DNA from: Zantedeschia hybrid cultivar
Taxonomy: Eukaryota; Streptophyta; Magnoliopsida; Alismatales; Araceae
Length of the DNA stretch: 64,000 bases
Direction of reading: 5' to 3'
NCBI GenBank assembly: GCA_030544215.1
Contig: JARZZO010000011.1
Span: forward strand, 1,226,001 to 1,290,000
The position numbers and the translations under genes are program-made. Below, in pieces: positions 43,275 to 55,315 of the stretch. The stretch's first letter is position 1. Every line of letters starts with the position of its first letter. The notes beneath the pieces are model-generated. The model was given only the letters and a program-made list of their open reading frames with translations. It searched no databases and had not been told where the DNA came from.

Positions 43275-44014
43275 CAACATAGAATCTTAAAATGTTGGAG
43301 AGTAATAAAAATATCGAGCAATTATTTTAAGTATCCGTCTTTAACACTAAATCATAATAATGTACATATATATATAACGATATATAGGCTGAAAAATACT
43401 ATGAATTTGGTAACCAATATCTTGTTAAAGTTGGTATTAGTTCCAGTAGCTAGTTGCTGGGTCACTTCGAACACATCAGATAAAATACTAATTGCTGGGC
43501 ACTGCTCACTCCACTCCGAATCAAACGCAGCAAGGAGTTACAAAGTCAAGGCATTTAAATAATGAATCTTCCTCGATCGTCTTAATTCGTTAAAGTAAAA
43601 TGTTTACCATGGCAAAACAAAGTCCTTTATAACGAAGAGCTTAAACCAAATTATAACATTCTAATCGATCTGTGAACCCCAGGGAGGAAAGGGCACATGC
43701 TATAAGAGACAATAAAAATGGAAGTATGAACAGCTATTACGAACAGAGTATCAGATCAAACTACTTGTCTGAGACACTAAACAGGATGAGAAGGATATCC
43801 TTAGATGGGTCCTTCTTTTTACATGACAACTTTTGACACAATTAGATTCCATGCTACACTTGACTGGTCACAATGAACCGAAACTAAACAACAATCGCCA
43901 CCATATGCAGATACATGGAGCAACTACACACCAACGCAAATGAACAAGAAAGCAGAACCAAGCCTCGGCACCAACGCCAAGCGTGCAAGACCATGTACGG
44001 GGGCCGGACCCGGC
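43275..44014. other. Intergenic sequence 3' of the RING gene
   Basis: AT-rich non-coding DNA. The part next to 44014 presumably holds the 3' untranslated region of the RING gene. Nothing else was recognised. Confidence 0.5.
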
Positions 44015-44725
44015 TCACTTAAGCTGGAATTCGGACCGGCATATGGGGCAGGACCCCTCCCTCTCCAGCCACCGGAGCAGGCACTCGCCGTGGAACCGGT
44101 GGCGGCACGGCAGCCGCTCCACCTGCGCCCCCGGCACGAAGTCCTCCAGGCAGATGGGGCACGCCTCCGCACCGCTCTTCTCGTCCTCCGCGTACACCTC
44201 CATCTCTAGTGCCTGGATCGGGTAACCCCCCGCAGCCGACGTCGACCCAGCCAGCAGCGCGCAGGGCACCGGCCACCACCAGCGCACCCAGTCGTAGGAC
44301 AGCAGCGTGGTCGTCTCCACCTCCACCTCCAACACCGCACTCTCCCACGACATCCGCAGCGCGTGCCTCGCGAAAGCGCGGACAAACTCACACACCGCCG
44401 GCCCGACCTCGGGTTCGTCGTATCTACAACCGATGAGGTTCCCCACTACGTCCCGCTTGTGGAGCATGAAGGTCGGGTAGCAGGTGGGAGGATCGTCGAG
44501 CGCCATGAACTCCGTCCGCCATTGGACCTCCGGACGGGTGCAACCGGGAGGAAGGGTCACCCACTGGTACTTCACACGGTGCCGCAGTGCCACCGCGACC
44601 ACACCGGACCATCCCTCTAAGCTCGCCTCTTCGTATCCAGGGAGCCCCTGGATAGAGCTCAGGGCAACGGGGATCCCCGAGAGGATGGCAACGGAGGACC
44701 GGTGCACCAAAACTTAGGGGTGCAT
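44015..44725 (-). pseudogene. RING-H2 E3 ubiquitin ligase-like gene with a stop at codon 4
   Basis: Single exon. The C-terminal RING-H2 finger is complete: CPICLEDF, then LPCRHRFHGECLLRWL and CPICRSEF, the C3H2C3 pattern that recruits E2 enzymes for ubiquitin transfer. The preceding 170 residues have no recognised domain. The only ATG just upstream in frame (44725-44723) reads ATG CAC CCC TAA; the frame then stays open to the end at 44015. One C-to-T change (CAA to TAA) would explain this. The first Met inside the open frame is about 72 codons on (MALDDPP), so an N-terminally short protein retaining the RING could be made. Alternatives are an assembly error or an unseen upstream exon. Confidence 0.78.
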
Positions 44726-44850
44726 AGTGGAGGGAAGGGAGCTCTAGAAGAAGCAACAAGGAGAAGAGAGATCACTACACAATCTGGCTAGAACGAGGGA
44801 AAGAGAGATTACACAGTACACACTGATCACTATTGTTCTCATTTATAAAG
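44726..44850 (-). promoter_or_regulatory. 5' leader and TATA box of the RING gene
   Basis: On the minus strand TTTATAAATG lies at about 44838-44847, some 115 bp before the ATG, followed by a CT-rich leader (CTCTCTTCTCCTTGTTGCTT, then CTTCTAG). The CTTCTAG could also act as a 3' splice site, in which case a leader intron is possible. Confidence 0.5.
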
Positions 44851-45505
44851 GGGTATACATGTTGAGTTCTGGCTTCTCTGTGTCGAAGAAGGATTCCGAC
44901 GAATTCTGCAAAGAAAATGACGGTAAATATTTGAGTTCTACCTTTTCCGTCTCGGAAGAGGATTCCGGCGAATTCCGTCTCAATTTCGATTTCATAATTG
45001 CGTATGTATCCTAACTTTCAAGACTATTATAATTTCTTATATATTATCGTTTGTATCTTCTTAAAATATGTAAACTTTCTGAACTTCTCCTCCCCTCCCG
45101 CGAAAACCTCCCATCTTTATTTAAAATAAATAAAAATCACCAATATTTTCCCACTCTTTCTAAAGATTTAAATGTAGCAAAATCCAATTTAATCGGTCGC
45201 TGTTTGAGGATCAAAATTAAAATCTAAAGAGATTGGATCAATTCTAAAAACTAGTATGACAGATTGTTTCACTGTTTTGTAATATTTTTAGATGTTTGTT
45301 TTCGAAATCCACCGATCAGATGACTCCGATTGATCGTCAAGATCGGATGATAAACATTAAAATATTGAGAATGTGATCAACCTTAAGCAGTCTACTTTAT
45401 TTAAAATCTTATGAATTTTTTTATTTTTATTTTTATAATGAGGAGGATGAATTTTTGAGCAAAACAAAAATCTAACTTAGATGCGTGGGGTGCGTTCTAT
45501 CTTTT

Positions 45506-45548
<43 letters not shown>

Positions 45549-45631
45549 AAAGTAATTTTAAAATTATTAATCTCTAATCATCGGATCCTTACGTGGTATC
45601 TTTGAAATTATTAAACTCTAATCATCGGATC
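44851..45631. other. Upstream intergenic DNA with a TA microsatellite
   Basis: AT-rich, with a TA run at about 45509-45542 and a small duplication of TCTAATCATCGGATCCTTAC at about 45572 and 45608. No gene was seen. Confidence 0.6.
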
Positions 45632-46407
45632 CTTACGTGCACACATTTTTATAGTAGGCACTTGATGATTATCATTCTAGATTATATATATATATTACCA
45701 AACCTTTTTCTACACACGTATCTAGAGTAAGAACAACACTATGCTATTACCGTCAAAATGTCAATATACTATCTAGCTAGTTAATGTTAGATATAAAATT
45801 TAGGTCTACATGAACATATGCTGAAAGAACTATTATGTTCCGTTCTAGAAACATGGCCAGCTTTTTCTGGTGGATTGAAGACACTTTTTAGTGGGCCTGA
45901 ATTTTAGACTAACCACTTTTATGAATCAAGTGAAGAAAACTTCTGAAATGGGCCACATTGATCCGTCATAAATAGACTAATCGCGGCGCAACAGTGGTAA
46001 AGGTTAAAAAAATTAAAAATAAATAATTTTTTATTTTTTTGAACTTTTTAAACTGTCACATCAAAGATTGAATTGCTTCTTTAGGATTTTTCCTGCCCAT
46101 TTGATTTTTTATAAAAAAAAAAAAAAAATTGTTAACGGCTGTCAGCGGTGGAGCAAGTATTATTCTTATAAATAACAAGAAAGTTATTTAGCAAAGAGTC
46201 CAACTTGCTGCACTGCTGTGATGCAGGCTGCACCGCACCCACGCCACCATCCGATTTCTTCGATTGGACAACAATAAGTGGTTCAACAAGATTTTTCTCT
46301 CTTTTTTTAAATTTACTGAGTTGGGGGAGGCTCCCAACTCAGCATTCATACCTGTCCAATTTTAGGTCGGATGATTAAAAAAATTCAAAAAAAAAAAAAA
46401 GATTGTG
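45632..46407. repeat. Direct repeat block, copy 2
   Basis: Second copy of the block at 33076-33862, same orientation. The two copies enclose the Tat-type element and the RING gene. It again carries a TATA-like string (CATAAATAGACTAATCGCGG, near 45967) and ends in a poly-A run before GATTGTG. Confidence 0.75.
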
Positions 46408-47797
46408 CAATCGGTTTTCACCAGTCAAAAAATATAGAAATTGATATGCTAGGAAATGTAGAAATGGATACAATTCTCAAAACAGTTCTCACCAAGTTTT
46501 CATATATCTTGCTGATTATAGTTCACTTCCTCATATTTGTTTATTTGTTTTCCAATCTGACTTGATGGCATCGTCCGAGACATGCTGATCCTAAATGAAG
46601 TTGGTCTATCTAGGCACCTTCCCATTGAGATGATTGTTTTGCTTATAAATTCTTGCCATTATAGATAGCATCCTGAATTATCGTGATTGAAATTGAGAAT
46701 GATAAAGACTAAACCTAAAATGTCCTCCCCCCTTGTATGAAGTCTATCAGGCTGATTAGGATAGCATTTTTTAATAGAGAAAAGGATACTTTCTTTATCC
46801 TTTTTATTTGGGATAAGACACCTATTTTTGAATCTTATAACCCTATTATCCACCTGGTATAATAAGTAGATCTCTGTGAACCATCGGATAAAGTCAATCA
46901 GCGGTTCTTACTGAAGGAGATGATGAACTCAAAAACTAAGGGCCTAAAGATCTCTTTTCTAAATCCTCACACTATCAGAGTCCCTCCAAATCTCTTACGT
47001 AAGTTTTACTTACTGCATTAATTTTTTCAAAGCTGACCCCAATTGCAGCTACATCTCCATACGATCTAGTCCTCAATTAGATGATTTAAAAAATTTGAAA
47101 AATAAAAAATTGAGTTGCCTGATCGGAGATCGACTGGTACATACATGTGGGGCACATAGAAGCCTGCTTGGCTGACCAACAGCCCACGGAGCACCGACAG
47201 TTAGTGCAACAAGTAAAACCCTAATTAAATATGAGATCATTATATTGAATGCTCGTAAATGTATACATAGAGGCTATAAATAATTATATGCTAATTAATA
47301 TAATATATAGTTTGTTTTGATATTTTCAGATCTAGAAACCTTATATATAAGAAGGAAAGTCGGTATAAATCTCTAATATTATCTGATAATATTAACTTTT
47401 AGGTGTTTGATTCTGATAATATTATATATAATATACTTAAAGATAAAAATTTTATTTAAAAAAAGTATACAGTTACTATTCAACCCATTAAGTGAGCTTT
47501 TGAGTCCCTAGTGGTGGTGGTTGGAGCCAGTTTTTTTTTTTTTTTTTTTTTAAAAAGCAAATTCATGCATTGCCTAAGCCTGATAAAGGATCGTAGACCG
47601 GAAATGGTTCAGGGCAATCTTGGTTTTAAAACTGACAGGGAACCTGACCTATTTTCCTTGGTTGGGAACTACATTGGACCGTATATCTAAGCTAACCCAT
47701 TTAATTACCAATCACCCAATAACCTTAATGGGTCTTCCCAGTCTTCTCATTTTGATTCAGCCAGACAACCTTACCTTAGCTCATACCGATATGATAT
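46408..47797. other. AT-rich intergenic sequence without recognised genes
   Basis: No gene, RNA or complete transposon was recognised. There is a poly-T tract at about 47529-47551, which could be the reversed tail of a small retroposon, and a stretch ending at the chromovirus LTR. Confidence 0.5.
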
Positions 47798-48232
47798 TGT
47801 TGCACTCCCTACTCTGCTCACATTCCCGGCTAGGCAGAAGAGCTTCTGCCTCCTTTCCTCGAGCTCTGGTGATCGCCGTTGGGATAGATGAAGAACTCAG
47901 AAGGCTAAAAGAAGAACCAGCGGAAGAGCAAGGGAAGAACAAAGAAGGGAGAGACAAAACAAGTAATTTCATAAGGGAAGAATAGAGCATTATAATCAGC
48001 TTACCCCTTCTCCCAAAATCTCATCTTATTAATAAAAACTTCCTACAACAGAATTGGGCATGATTGGTTCCTATTACCGGCCTCCTAACACCCCATTACA
48101 ACTGCTAACTAATTGGCCAAAACAGAAAACAAGAACACTTTGAAGCTCTGGCCATACCGTTGAGCTGGTTTGAATGACTGTTATGGCCGTTACAACAGTG
48201 AAGCTACAATATTTTTACAAAAATCCTTAACA
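47798..48232 (-). repeat. Probable 3' LTR of the chromovirus remnant
   Basis: On the minus strand a purine tract (GGAGGGGAGGAAT) is followed by TGTTAAGG; an end matching AACA/TGTT symmetry (GTGCAACA) is found 435 bp on. A TTATTAATAAGATGAG string within it resembles a poly-A signal region. The outer end is inferred, since no second LTR exists for comparison. Confidence 0.5.
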
Positions 48233-48242
48233 AATTCCTCCC

Positions 48243-50097
48243 CTCCTTAAGACATTACCTTGTCCCCTAGGTCAAACTCCGGGTACATTGAGATGAAATC
48301 GTAGTAGTCCACCCAAGAGGCATTAGTGGCAGCTTGGTTCTTCCACTGGATGAGGAGTTGAGGTACAGGCAGGTTGTTTCTATTGAAGAGTCTGCGTCCC
48401 AACACGATATCTGGAGTTGATTTGATGACAGGAAAGGAGGTAAAAAGTGGGTCTACTGTCATTTGGACATGACCATAAACCTTCTTTAATTGAGAAATAT
48501 GAAATACATTGTGTATTTTGCAAGTTTCGGGCAGAGCAAGTTTATAAGCTACTTTGCCAATGCGTTCAACAATCTCATATGGGCCATAGTATCTTGCAAC
48601 AAGTTTATTGTTTGATCTGTGAACAACTGAACCTTGTCGATAAGGCTAAAACTTCATATACACAAAATCACCTACAACATACTCCTTGTCAGTGCGGTGT
48701 GTGTTTGCCAAATGCTTCATACGTTCTTGTGCCTTGGATAGATGTAGTTTGATTTGTTGCAACAACTGGTATCTAGTGGTGAGAGTGTCAGCTACATCTT
48801 GAACTCTTGCAGTGTCCTGCACATATGATAATATGGAAGGAGGTGGTATGCCATATACTGCCTGAAATGGAGTGATACCTATGGAAGAGTGCTTGGAGGT
48901 ATTGTAAGAAAATTCGGCCCATGGAAGCCACTCTAACCATTTGTTCTGTTGCTGTCCACAAAAACATCTGAGGTAAGTTTCTAAACATTTGTTGAGAGCT
49001 TCACTCTGGCCATCAGTTTGTGGATGATATGCAGTGCTCATTTTGGGTTGAACACCCTGCAACTTAAATAGCGCTCTCCAAAAAGTGCTAGTGAACATAG
49101 TGTCCCTGTCATACACTATAGATTTGGGTATCCCATGTAGCTTTACAATGTTAGACATAAATTCCTTCGCAACAATAGCAGCTGAATAGGGATGCTTCAG
49201 TGGTATGAAATGAGCATATTTGGATAGTCTATCTATCATAACAAGTATAACTGATTTTGATTGTGAAATGGGTAGACCTTCAATGAAGTCCATGGCAAGG
49301 TCACTCCAAATGTTATCTGGAATTGGTAGTGGTTGTAGTAACCCAGCTAGAGATTGAGAGATATATTTGTATCTCTGGCAAACATCACAATGTTGAATAT
49401 ATTTCCTGACATCCTGATTAATTCTAGTCCAATTAAAACTCTCCTTGATTATGTGCAGTGTTTTTGTGATATCCAAAGTGACCTCCTTGTGGTGAGTCAT
49501 GACAGTATTGCAAAACTTGAGCTGTGAGATAACATGCAGAGTGTAAGAATAATCTTTTTTTGTAGTATAAGAGACCACCATGGCAAGCATATAGTGCTGG
49601 GTTAAGTTCTCTTGCTTCCCATTTGGACATATAATCTTGGAATATAGGGTCTACCTTATAAGCATTTAGCAGCTCTTTTGTCCAGTCAGGTTGGAGCACT
49701 GATAAGGCAAATTAAGTACTTGATTCATGTATCCTTGATAGAGCATCTGCCACTAGATTCCTGTGTCCTGACTTGTATTGAACCTCAAAATCATATCCCA
49801 TCAATTTCCATATCCATCTATGCTAGGCTGGGGTATGAATTTGTTGTTTCATAAGGTGTCTTAAACTTTGGTGATTTGTTCAGATGATGAATTTTCTGCC
49901 AACCAACTGAGAATGCCATTTTTGTATGGCATATAGGACAGCTTCCATCTCTTTGTCATAGACAGATAACCCTTTTTGTCTGTCAGAAAAAGCATGGCTC
50001 AGATATGCTATAGGTCTGCCACCTTGCATTAAGACAACCCCAATTCCCAATCCACTTGCATCACTCTCAATAACAAAAGTTTCTTAAAAATTAGGTA
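48243..50097 (-). pseudogene. Chromovirus pol remnant: RNase H, integrase, chromodomain
   Basis: RNase H pieces (about 50090-49690): FVIESDASGLGIGVVLMQGG, AYLSHAFSDRQKGLSVYDKE and NLVADALSRIH. Integrase (about 49690-48646): a zinc-binding HFGYHKN ... CDVCQRYK region, then AMDFIEGLPISQ (first Asp), VYDRDTMFTSTFW (second Asp) and GQSEALNKCLETYLR (Glu). The chromodomain lies at 48462-48247 (IQWKNQAATNASWVD). In-frame stops and a frameshift near 49440 show it is inactive. In an active element these parts insert the cDNA into chromatin. Confidence 0.88.
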
Positions 50098-50102
50098 ATG
50101 CT

Positions 50103-51650
50103 TGTTGGGTTTCTCGGGCTTCTCCGGATCGCTCACGCAGCGGAAAATAAAATAAAACAGCGATCTATTTTTCCGTTTCAAAAAACTAAAATCAATTATC
50201 GGATAATCGAAGTTCTCACCATGTGCGGATTCGAATCCGCAATCGTTCGGTTCCGTCGATGCGACACCGCAAGCCGCGCAAGTGCCCGGCCTCTAGAGAA
50301 CTCCACGCGATCCTCCTCGCGACGGATATCCTCACATTCCTTATTCTTCGCAGCCCACGAAACCTCCGCCGGTCGCCGCAACGATCGCCGCAACACGAAG
50401 ACGATTTCTCGTCGAACGGGATTCGGTGAAGCGGCGGAGCAGATCTGGATCTGTCTGGACGCCAGAGAGAGAGAGAAACAGAGGAGGGGCGGCTAGGGTT
50501 AGCAGCAGCTTGGCCTGCTCAGCCTGTTCGCTATGTTTTATACTAACCGCACGATTTTTCATAAAAACCTCCGGTTTGTATAAAACCCACTTATTTATCC
50601 ATTGCCTTGAGAATCATTTGCGTGTGACCCTCTAGGCCCAAGTACCAGTCCAGTTAATGGCCCAACAAGCCCAGTGACTCCTCACTGGCTTTATTAATCA
50701 ATTAATAACCCTTTATTAATTAATTAATCAATCGAATTGATGTCGCACATCGAATTCGACCGGACCTCCGATCACGTTGGCTGCCAAGCAACACTGCGTA
50801 AACCCGGAAGGTATTGGGGTTAAGTAAACCACTATTGGAACCTTTCCGCCGACAGTTACCGCGTTGATATAATCCTTCATTCGTACAATGCTCTCAAGTC
50901 AACTCAAGGCATGGCGAGCTGTCAAACCATAACCGGTCGACTTAGATTGGATGCCACTGATGAATATCACAAAACTCACTTCCTGATATTATCGTCCGCC
51001 CTGGCCAGGGACTTCCGCGCATCCTTCCTAGAGCATTCTCTCTCTAAGTACCGAGAGCGAATGATTCCTTATTGACACACAATTCCCTTCGACGATATTC
51101 CGTTGTACCCAATCCTTGGCGTATTAGAATCCCGTGGCTAGATATTCGTAAACCAAAGTCAAAGCACAGAAGTCCACCGACAAGGTGTCCTTGGTGTCTC
51201 TGGTCCGATGACCATCCACGCAACTGCGACAATAAAATCAAGCTGGTTGACAGTGAGGTACAATACCATCCAGCGATTCAGTCGGATCAGTTCAGTGAAC
51301 TCATTCTCCAATGAGCACCTACAGATTCGCCTTAGTGTCTCCACACAAGTGACTTATGAGATCAGTCACCCTCATCATATGAGCAGGAGTAATATGTACT
51401 AGTCTAATCGGATATCCGATGTCCTTCTCGGATATCCTCCGACTATGAACGATTAAGAATATGTGTGTTTAAGTGATCAGTCTCATTAGTATGATCTCAT
51501 CATAATCTGATCTCTATAGCACATATTCACGGACTTCATTATGAAACGATAATTAATGCGATTTACACATAATGAATATTATGCCATTATATTAATAAAT
51601 GAACGAGATTTACATAGTCAGATTGGCTTGTAGGCCACCTAAAACTAACA
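50103..51650 (-). repeat. 3' LTR of the copia element
   Basis: 1548 bp, TGTTAG ... CCCAACA on the minus strand, directly after the purine tract AAATGGGAGAT (51651-51661). A TATA-like GTATAAAAC lies near 50534-50542, followed by a CT-rich leader. Confidence 0.82.
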
Positions 51651-51670
51651 ATCTCCCATTTGGACTAAAG

Positions 51671-54600
51671 CTAATCACCTTTATACAATAAGCCTATAGA
51701 CTCTAGGTGACGCTCAAACACAATTTGAGCCAACGGCTTTGTCAGTGGATCTGCTACATTGTCGACGGCTGGAACTCTTTCCACTACTACATCTCCTCTG
51801 GATATGATCTCTCTGATAAGGTGAAAGCGCCTCAGAATATGCTTCGATTTCTGATGAGACCGCGGCTCTTTCGCTTGCGCAATGGCTCCATTGTTGTCGC
51901 ACAACAGTGGAACAGGCTTAGAAATGTTGGGAACTATGCTTAGGTCGGTGATAAATTTCTTCAACCACACTATTTCCTTGGCGGCTTCAGCTGCAGCGAT
52001 GTACTCATCTTCAGTCGTCGAATATGCAGTGGTTACTTGCTTGGAACTCTTCCAGCACACTGCGCCTCTGTTCAAAGTAAACACGAATCCATATGTAGAC
52101 TTGTTATCATCTGGATCCGACTGAAAACTCGAGTCAGTGTAGCCTCGCAGTTTCAAGTCACCTTCTCCATAGACAAGGAATATATCCTTAGTTCTTCTAA
52201 AGTACTTAAGAATACATTTCACTGCCTTCCAGTGCTCTTCGCCTGGATCAGCCTGAAATCTGCTCGTAACACTTAGAGCAAATGCAACATCAGGTCGTGT
52301 ACATAGCATGGCATACATGATAGATCCTATGGCAGAGGTATAAGGTATTATATCCATGAATGCCCTCTAATTAGGAGTCTTAGGAGACTGCTCCTTTGAG
52401 AGACTAATTCCATGTCTCATCGGTATGAGATCTCTCTTAGAATTTTCTATGCCAAACCTTTTGACCATGGTATCTATGTACAAGAATTGGGTCATTCTAA
52501 GCATCCTCTTTGATCTTTCTCTATAGATCCGTATTCCCAATACGTAGGATGCTTCTCCCAAATCCTTCATGGAGAAGTTTTTCGACAGCCATATCTTTAC
52601 TGATGACATCATAGCTACATCATTCCCAATGAGTAATATGTCATCTACGTAAAGAACTAGAAAAGTGATTGCACTCCCACTGGTCTTCTTGTACACACAA
52701 GGCTCATCTTCATTCTTAATGAAGTCATAAGACTCGACAGCCTCGTCAAATCTTATGTTCCAGCTCTAGGAAGCCTACTTCAGTCCATAAATGGACCTCT
52801 GAAGCTTACACACTTTATATGGAGATTCTTTGGATGTGAAACCTTCTGATTGTATCATATATACCTCTTCCTCAAGGTTACCATTGAGGAAGGCAGTCTT
52901 CACATCCGTCTACCAGATTTCATAATCAAAATGTGCAACAATGGCGAGTAGAACTTTGATCGACTTTATCATGGCAACTGGTGAGAAAGTCTCGTCATAG
53001 TCAATTCCTTGCCTTTGACGATATCCCTTTACCACCAACCTTGCCTTATAAGTGTCGATCCGTCCATCAGCACCGATCTTTCTCTTAAAGATCCACTTGC
53101 AACCGATGGGTACAATACCCTCGGACAAGTCCTCCAAGTTCCAAACTTGGTTGGTGTACTGGATTTCTGAGTTCATGGCTTCTCGCCATTTCCCGGCTTC
53201 TCGGCCTTCTATGGCCTCCTGGTAGGTTTTAAGATCATCATCCTCATTATATTGTACCTTAGACTCACCTTCAGCAATATGTCCCACATATCGTTCGGGT
53301 AGTCTAGGTATTCTACCAGATCTACGAGGCTCATTTGTGTGTATCTGAACAGATTCAGGAACTGATATCTCATCTGATGATAATGCAACTGTTTGGGGAT
53401 CTGGAACCTCTTCCAGTACTATTTTACTCCCACTGTTCTCCTGGAGAAGGTATTCCTCTTCCAAGAAGACAACTTTCTTAGCGACAAACACCTTTTGTTC
53501 ACTAGGATGGTAAAAATAGTATCCAAAGGTTTCCTTTGGATATCCCACAAACCTGCATTTATCAGTTCGTGATTCTAGCTTGTCTGGATCATGCCTCTTT
53601 ACATGAGCAGGACAACCCCAGACTTTAACATGTTTAAATTCTGGTTTCCTGTCTTTCCATATCTCATATGGAGTAGAGGCCACAAACTTGCTGGATACTC
53701 TGTTCAGTAGGTATGCTGCTGACTCTAGAGCATACCCCCAAAGGGACACTGGTAATCATGAAAATCTCATCATGGATCGCACTATGTCCAACAAGGTGCG
53801 ATTCCTCCTTTCTGATACGCCATTCATCTGTGGTGTATATGGAGGGGTTAGCTGAGAAAGGATACCATTATTCTTTAAGAATTGTGTGAAATTAGTACTC
53901 AAGTATTCTCCTCCTTGATCTGATCGAAGAGCTTTAATACTCTTTCCTAACTATTTCTCTACCTCACTCTTGAACTCCTTGAACTTCTCAAATGCATCCG
54001 ACTTATACTTTATTAAGTACACATAGCCGAATCTTGAGAAATCATCGGTGAACGTGATGAAGTATGAGTAGCCACCTTTGGTTTGGGTGGACATAGGACT
54101 ACATACATCCGAATGTATTAGTTCCATAATGTCCTTGGCACGTTCTCCATGTCCAGTAAATAGAGATTTTGCCATCTTTCCCATAAGGCAGGATTCACAT
54201 GTTGCAAACGATTTATAATCGAATGTTGTTAAGTAATCATGCTTGTGCAACTTTTGCAACCTGCTTTCGCCAATGTGCCCAAGTCTACAATGCCACATAT
54301 AGGCTTGGTTCACACAATTCTTGCTCTTCTTAAGAGCATTATCAATTTGAAAATTGTAATAAGTAACATCTAAGAGATATAGACCGTTGACCAAAGACGC
54401 CGAAGCTATTGATTTGTTACCATAATAAATTGAACTTCTTCTATTCTTAATAGTCAACCTATATCCTATCTTGTCCAAACAAGATATTGATATGATGTTC
54501 TTTATTATGCTAGGAACATAATAACAATCTTCTAATAGTAAGGCGTCTCCCGATGGAAGCCTGAGGTTTACTATCCCAACAGCAATTACTGCAACTTTTG

Positions 54601-54687
54601 CGCCGTTTCCTAGCCTCAATTCCACCTCGCCTTGTCTCAGCTTGCGTTTACTTGTCAGCATTTGCACATCATGGCAGATATGAGAAG
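51671..54687 (-). pseudogene. Copia polyprotein remnant (protease end to RNase H)
   Basis: Domains in order on the minus strand: protease edge (about 54687), GAG-pre-integrase (MWHCRLGHIGESRL and CESCLMGKMAKSLF, about 54290-54170), integrase core (HSDVC, TFTDDFSRFGYVY; 54100-53750), integrase tail and RT (53749-52367) with the LYVDDILLIGND catalytic block at about 52650, and RNase H (52357-51671) with RGYTDSSFQSDPDDNKSTYG and a conserved DPLTKPL end. Stops and small frameshifts occur near 53950, 53760, 52900, 52770 and 52365. Confidence 0.9.
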
Positions 54688-54990
54688 TGTAAGGAATCGG
54701 CAAGAACGCAACGGAGAATAAAACGATTCCTATGTATCGGCTGCTGGGATCGTAAAACGGACATTAAAATAAACACGGGAAGAACGGTTCTTCACCTTTG
54801 CGGGGTTTCGAATCTCCCGTGGATGATTCCGACTCGGTAATCGCGCACGCGCACGATCTCTAGAGGTATCCACACGAGCTCCCGCTGCAGACGCGATTTC
54901 CTCCTCGACTTGAGTGCTCCGACCAGATCTCAAATCCACCATGCGCGGAGAGAGACAGATCTACTCCAAGAGAGAAAGAAGGAGAGAGAG
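54688..54990 (-). repeat. Truncated copia-type LTR, 3' end
   Basis: On the minus strand this ends GATTCCTTACA and carries GTTTTATTCTCCGTTGCG and a CTCTAGAGATCG string, parallel to the 3' end of the copia LTR at 50103 (GTTTTATTTTATTTTCCGC, CTCTAGAGGCCG), but the two are clearly different sequences. No primer-binding site follows it on the left. It is therefore a leftover LTR of a related element, trapped between the copia remnant and the gypsy element. Confidence 0.6.
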
Positions 54991-55315
54991 AGATGGTACA
55001 AAGGCTTTCAATTAGCTCATCAATCTGCGGCGGCCACTTGGGTTCTGCAGGATCTAGGAATAATATGTTCAGTGCAATGTAAAGGTCTCTCAGATCGAAC
55101 CATCTGTACCATTCACATTCAGGATCATGAAATTTTCTCATTTTCATAGGCCGCAGAGCCTCTAAGGATTGGTACGTAAGTAGTTCTGAGCAATGCCTGG
55201 CCAAGTCCCTCCTATATATATCATGGAAGTCAAAACACGAAGTAATGACCACCGTGTTGTCGTGGCTAAGTATGGGCCCTTTCACAAAGTGTGTATACAG
55301 GGTCCATGTTAGGGG
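54991..55315 (-). pseudogene. Continuation of the gypsy coding region beyond the solo LTR
   Basis: On the minus strand the open frame starting PLTWTLYTHFVKGPILS is in the same frame as the protein that stops at the solo LTR border (EGRD at 57879), once the LTR and one ATCTC duplication are disregarded. It reads through WYRWFDLRDLYIALNILF and ends at the LTR fragment near 54990. It corresponds to the linker between protease/G-patch and RT in this element type; no catalytic motif is visible. Confidence 0.7.

Larger units (their letters stand above)
47798..50097 (-). mobile_element. Ty3/gypsy chromovirus remnant (3' half)
   Basis: Reading on the minus strand: RNase H, integrase, chromodomain, polypurine tract, 3' LTR. 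Everything upstream (LTR, gag, protease, RT) is missing because the copia element starts at 50098-50103 and the sequence beyond it is unrelated. The chromodomain identifies the chromovirus branch. Confidence 0.85.
50098..54687 (-). mobile_element. Ty1/copia element, 3' LTR plus most of pol, 5' part missing
   Basis: On the minus strand: protease remnant, GAG-pre-integrase, integrase, RT, RNase H, polypurine tract and a 1.55-kb LTR. The LTR end abuts chromovirus sequence, with ATGCT (50098-50102) as the likely duplication. The left LTR, gag and primer-binding site are gone; at 54688 the sequence changes to a different LTR. The internal lesions are few but fatal. Confidence 0.88.

Noticed and set aside
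44015..44710. RING protein starting at 44710
   Set aside because: The codon there is TTG, not ATG. The nearest in-frame ATG is at 44725 with an intervening stop, so I report the lesion instead.
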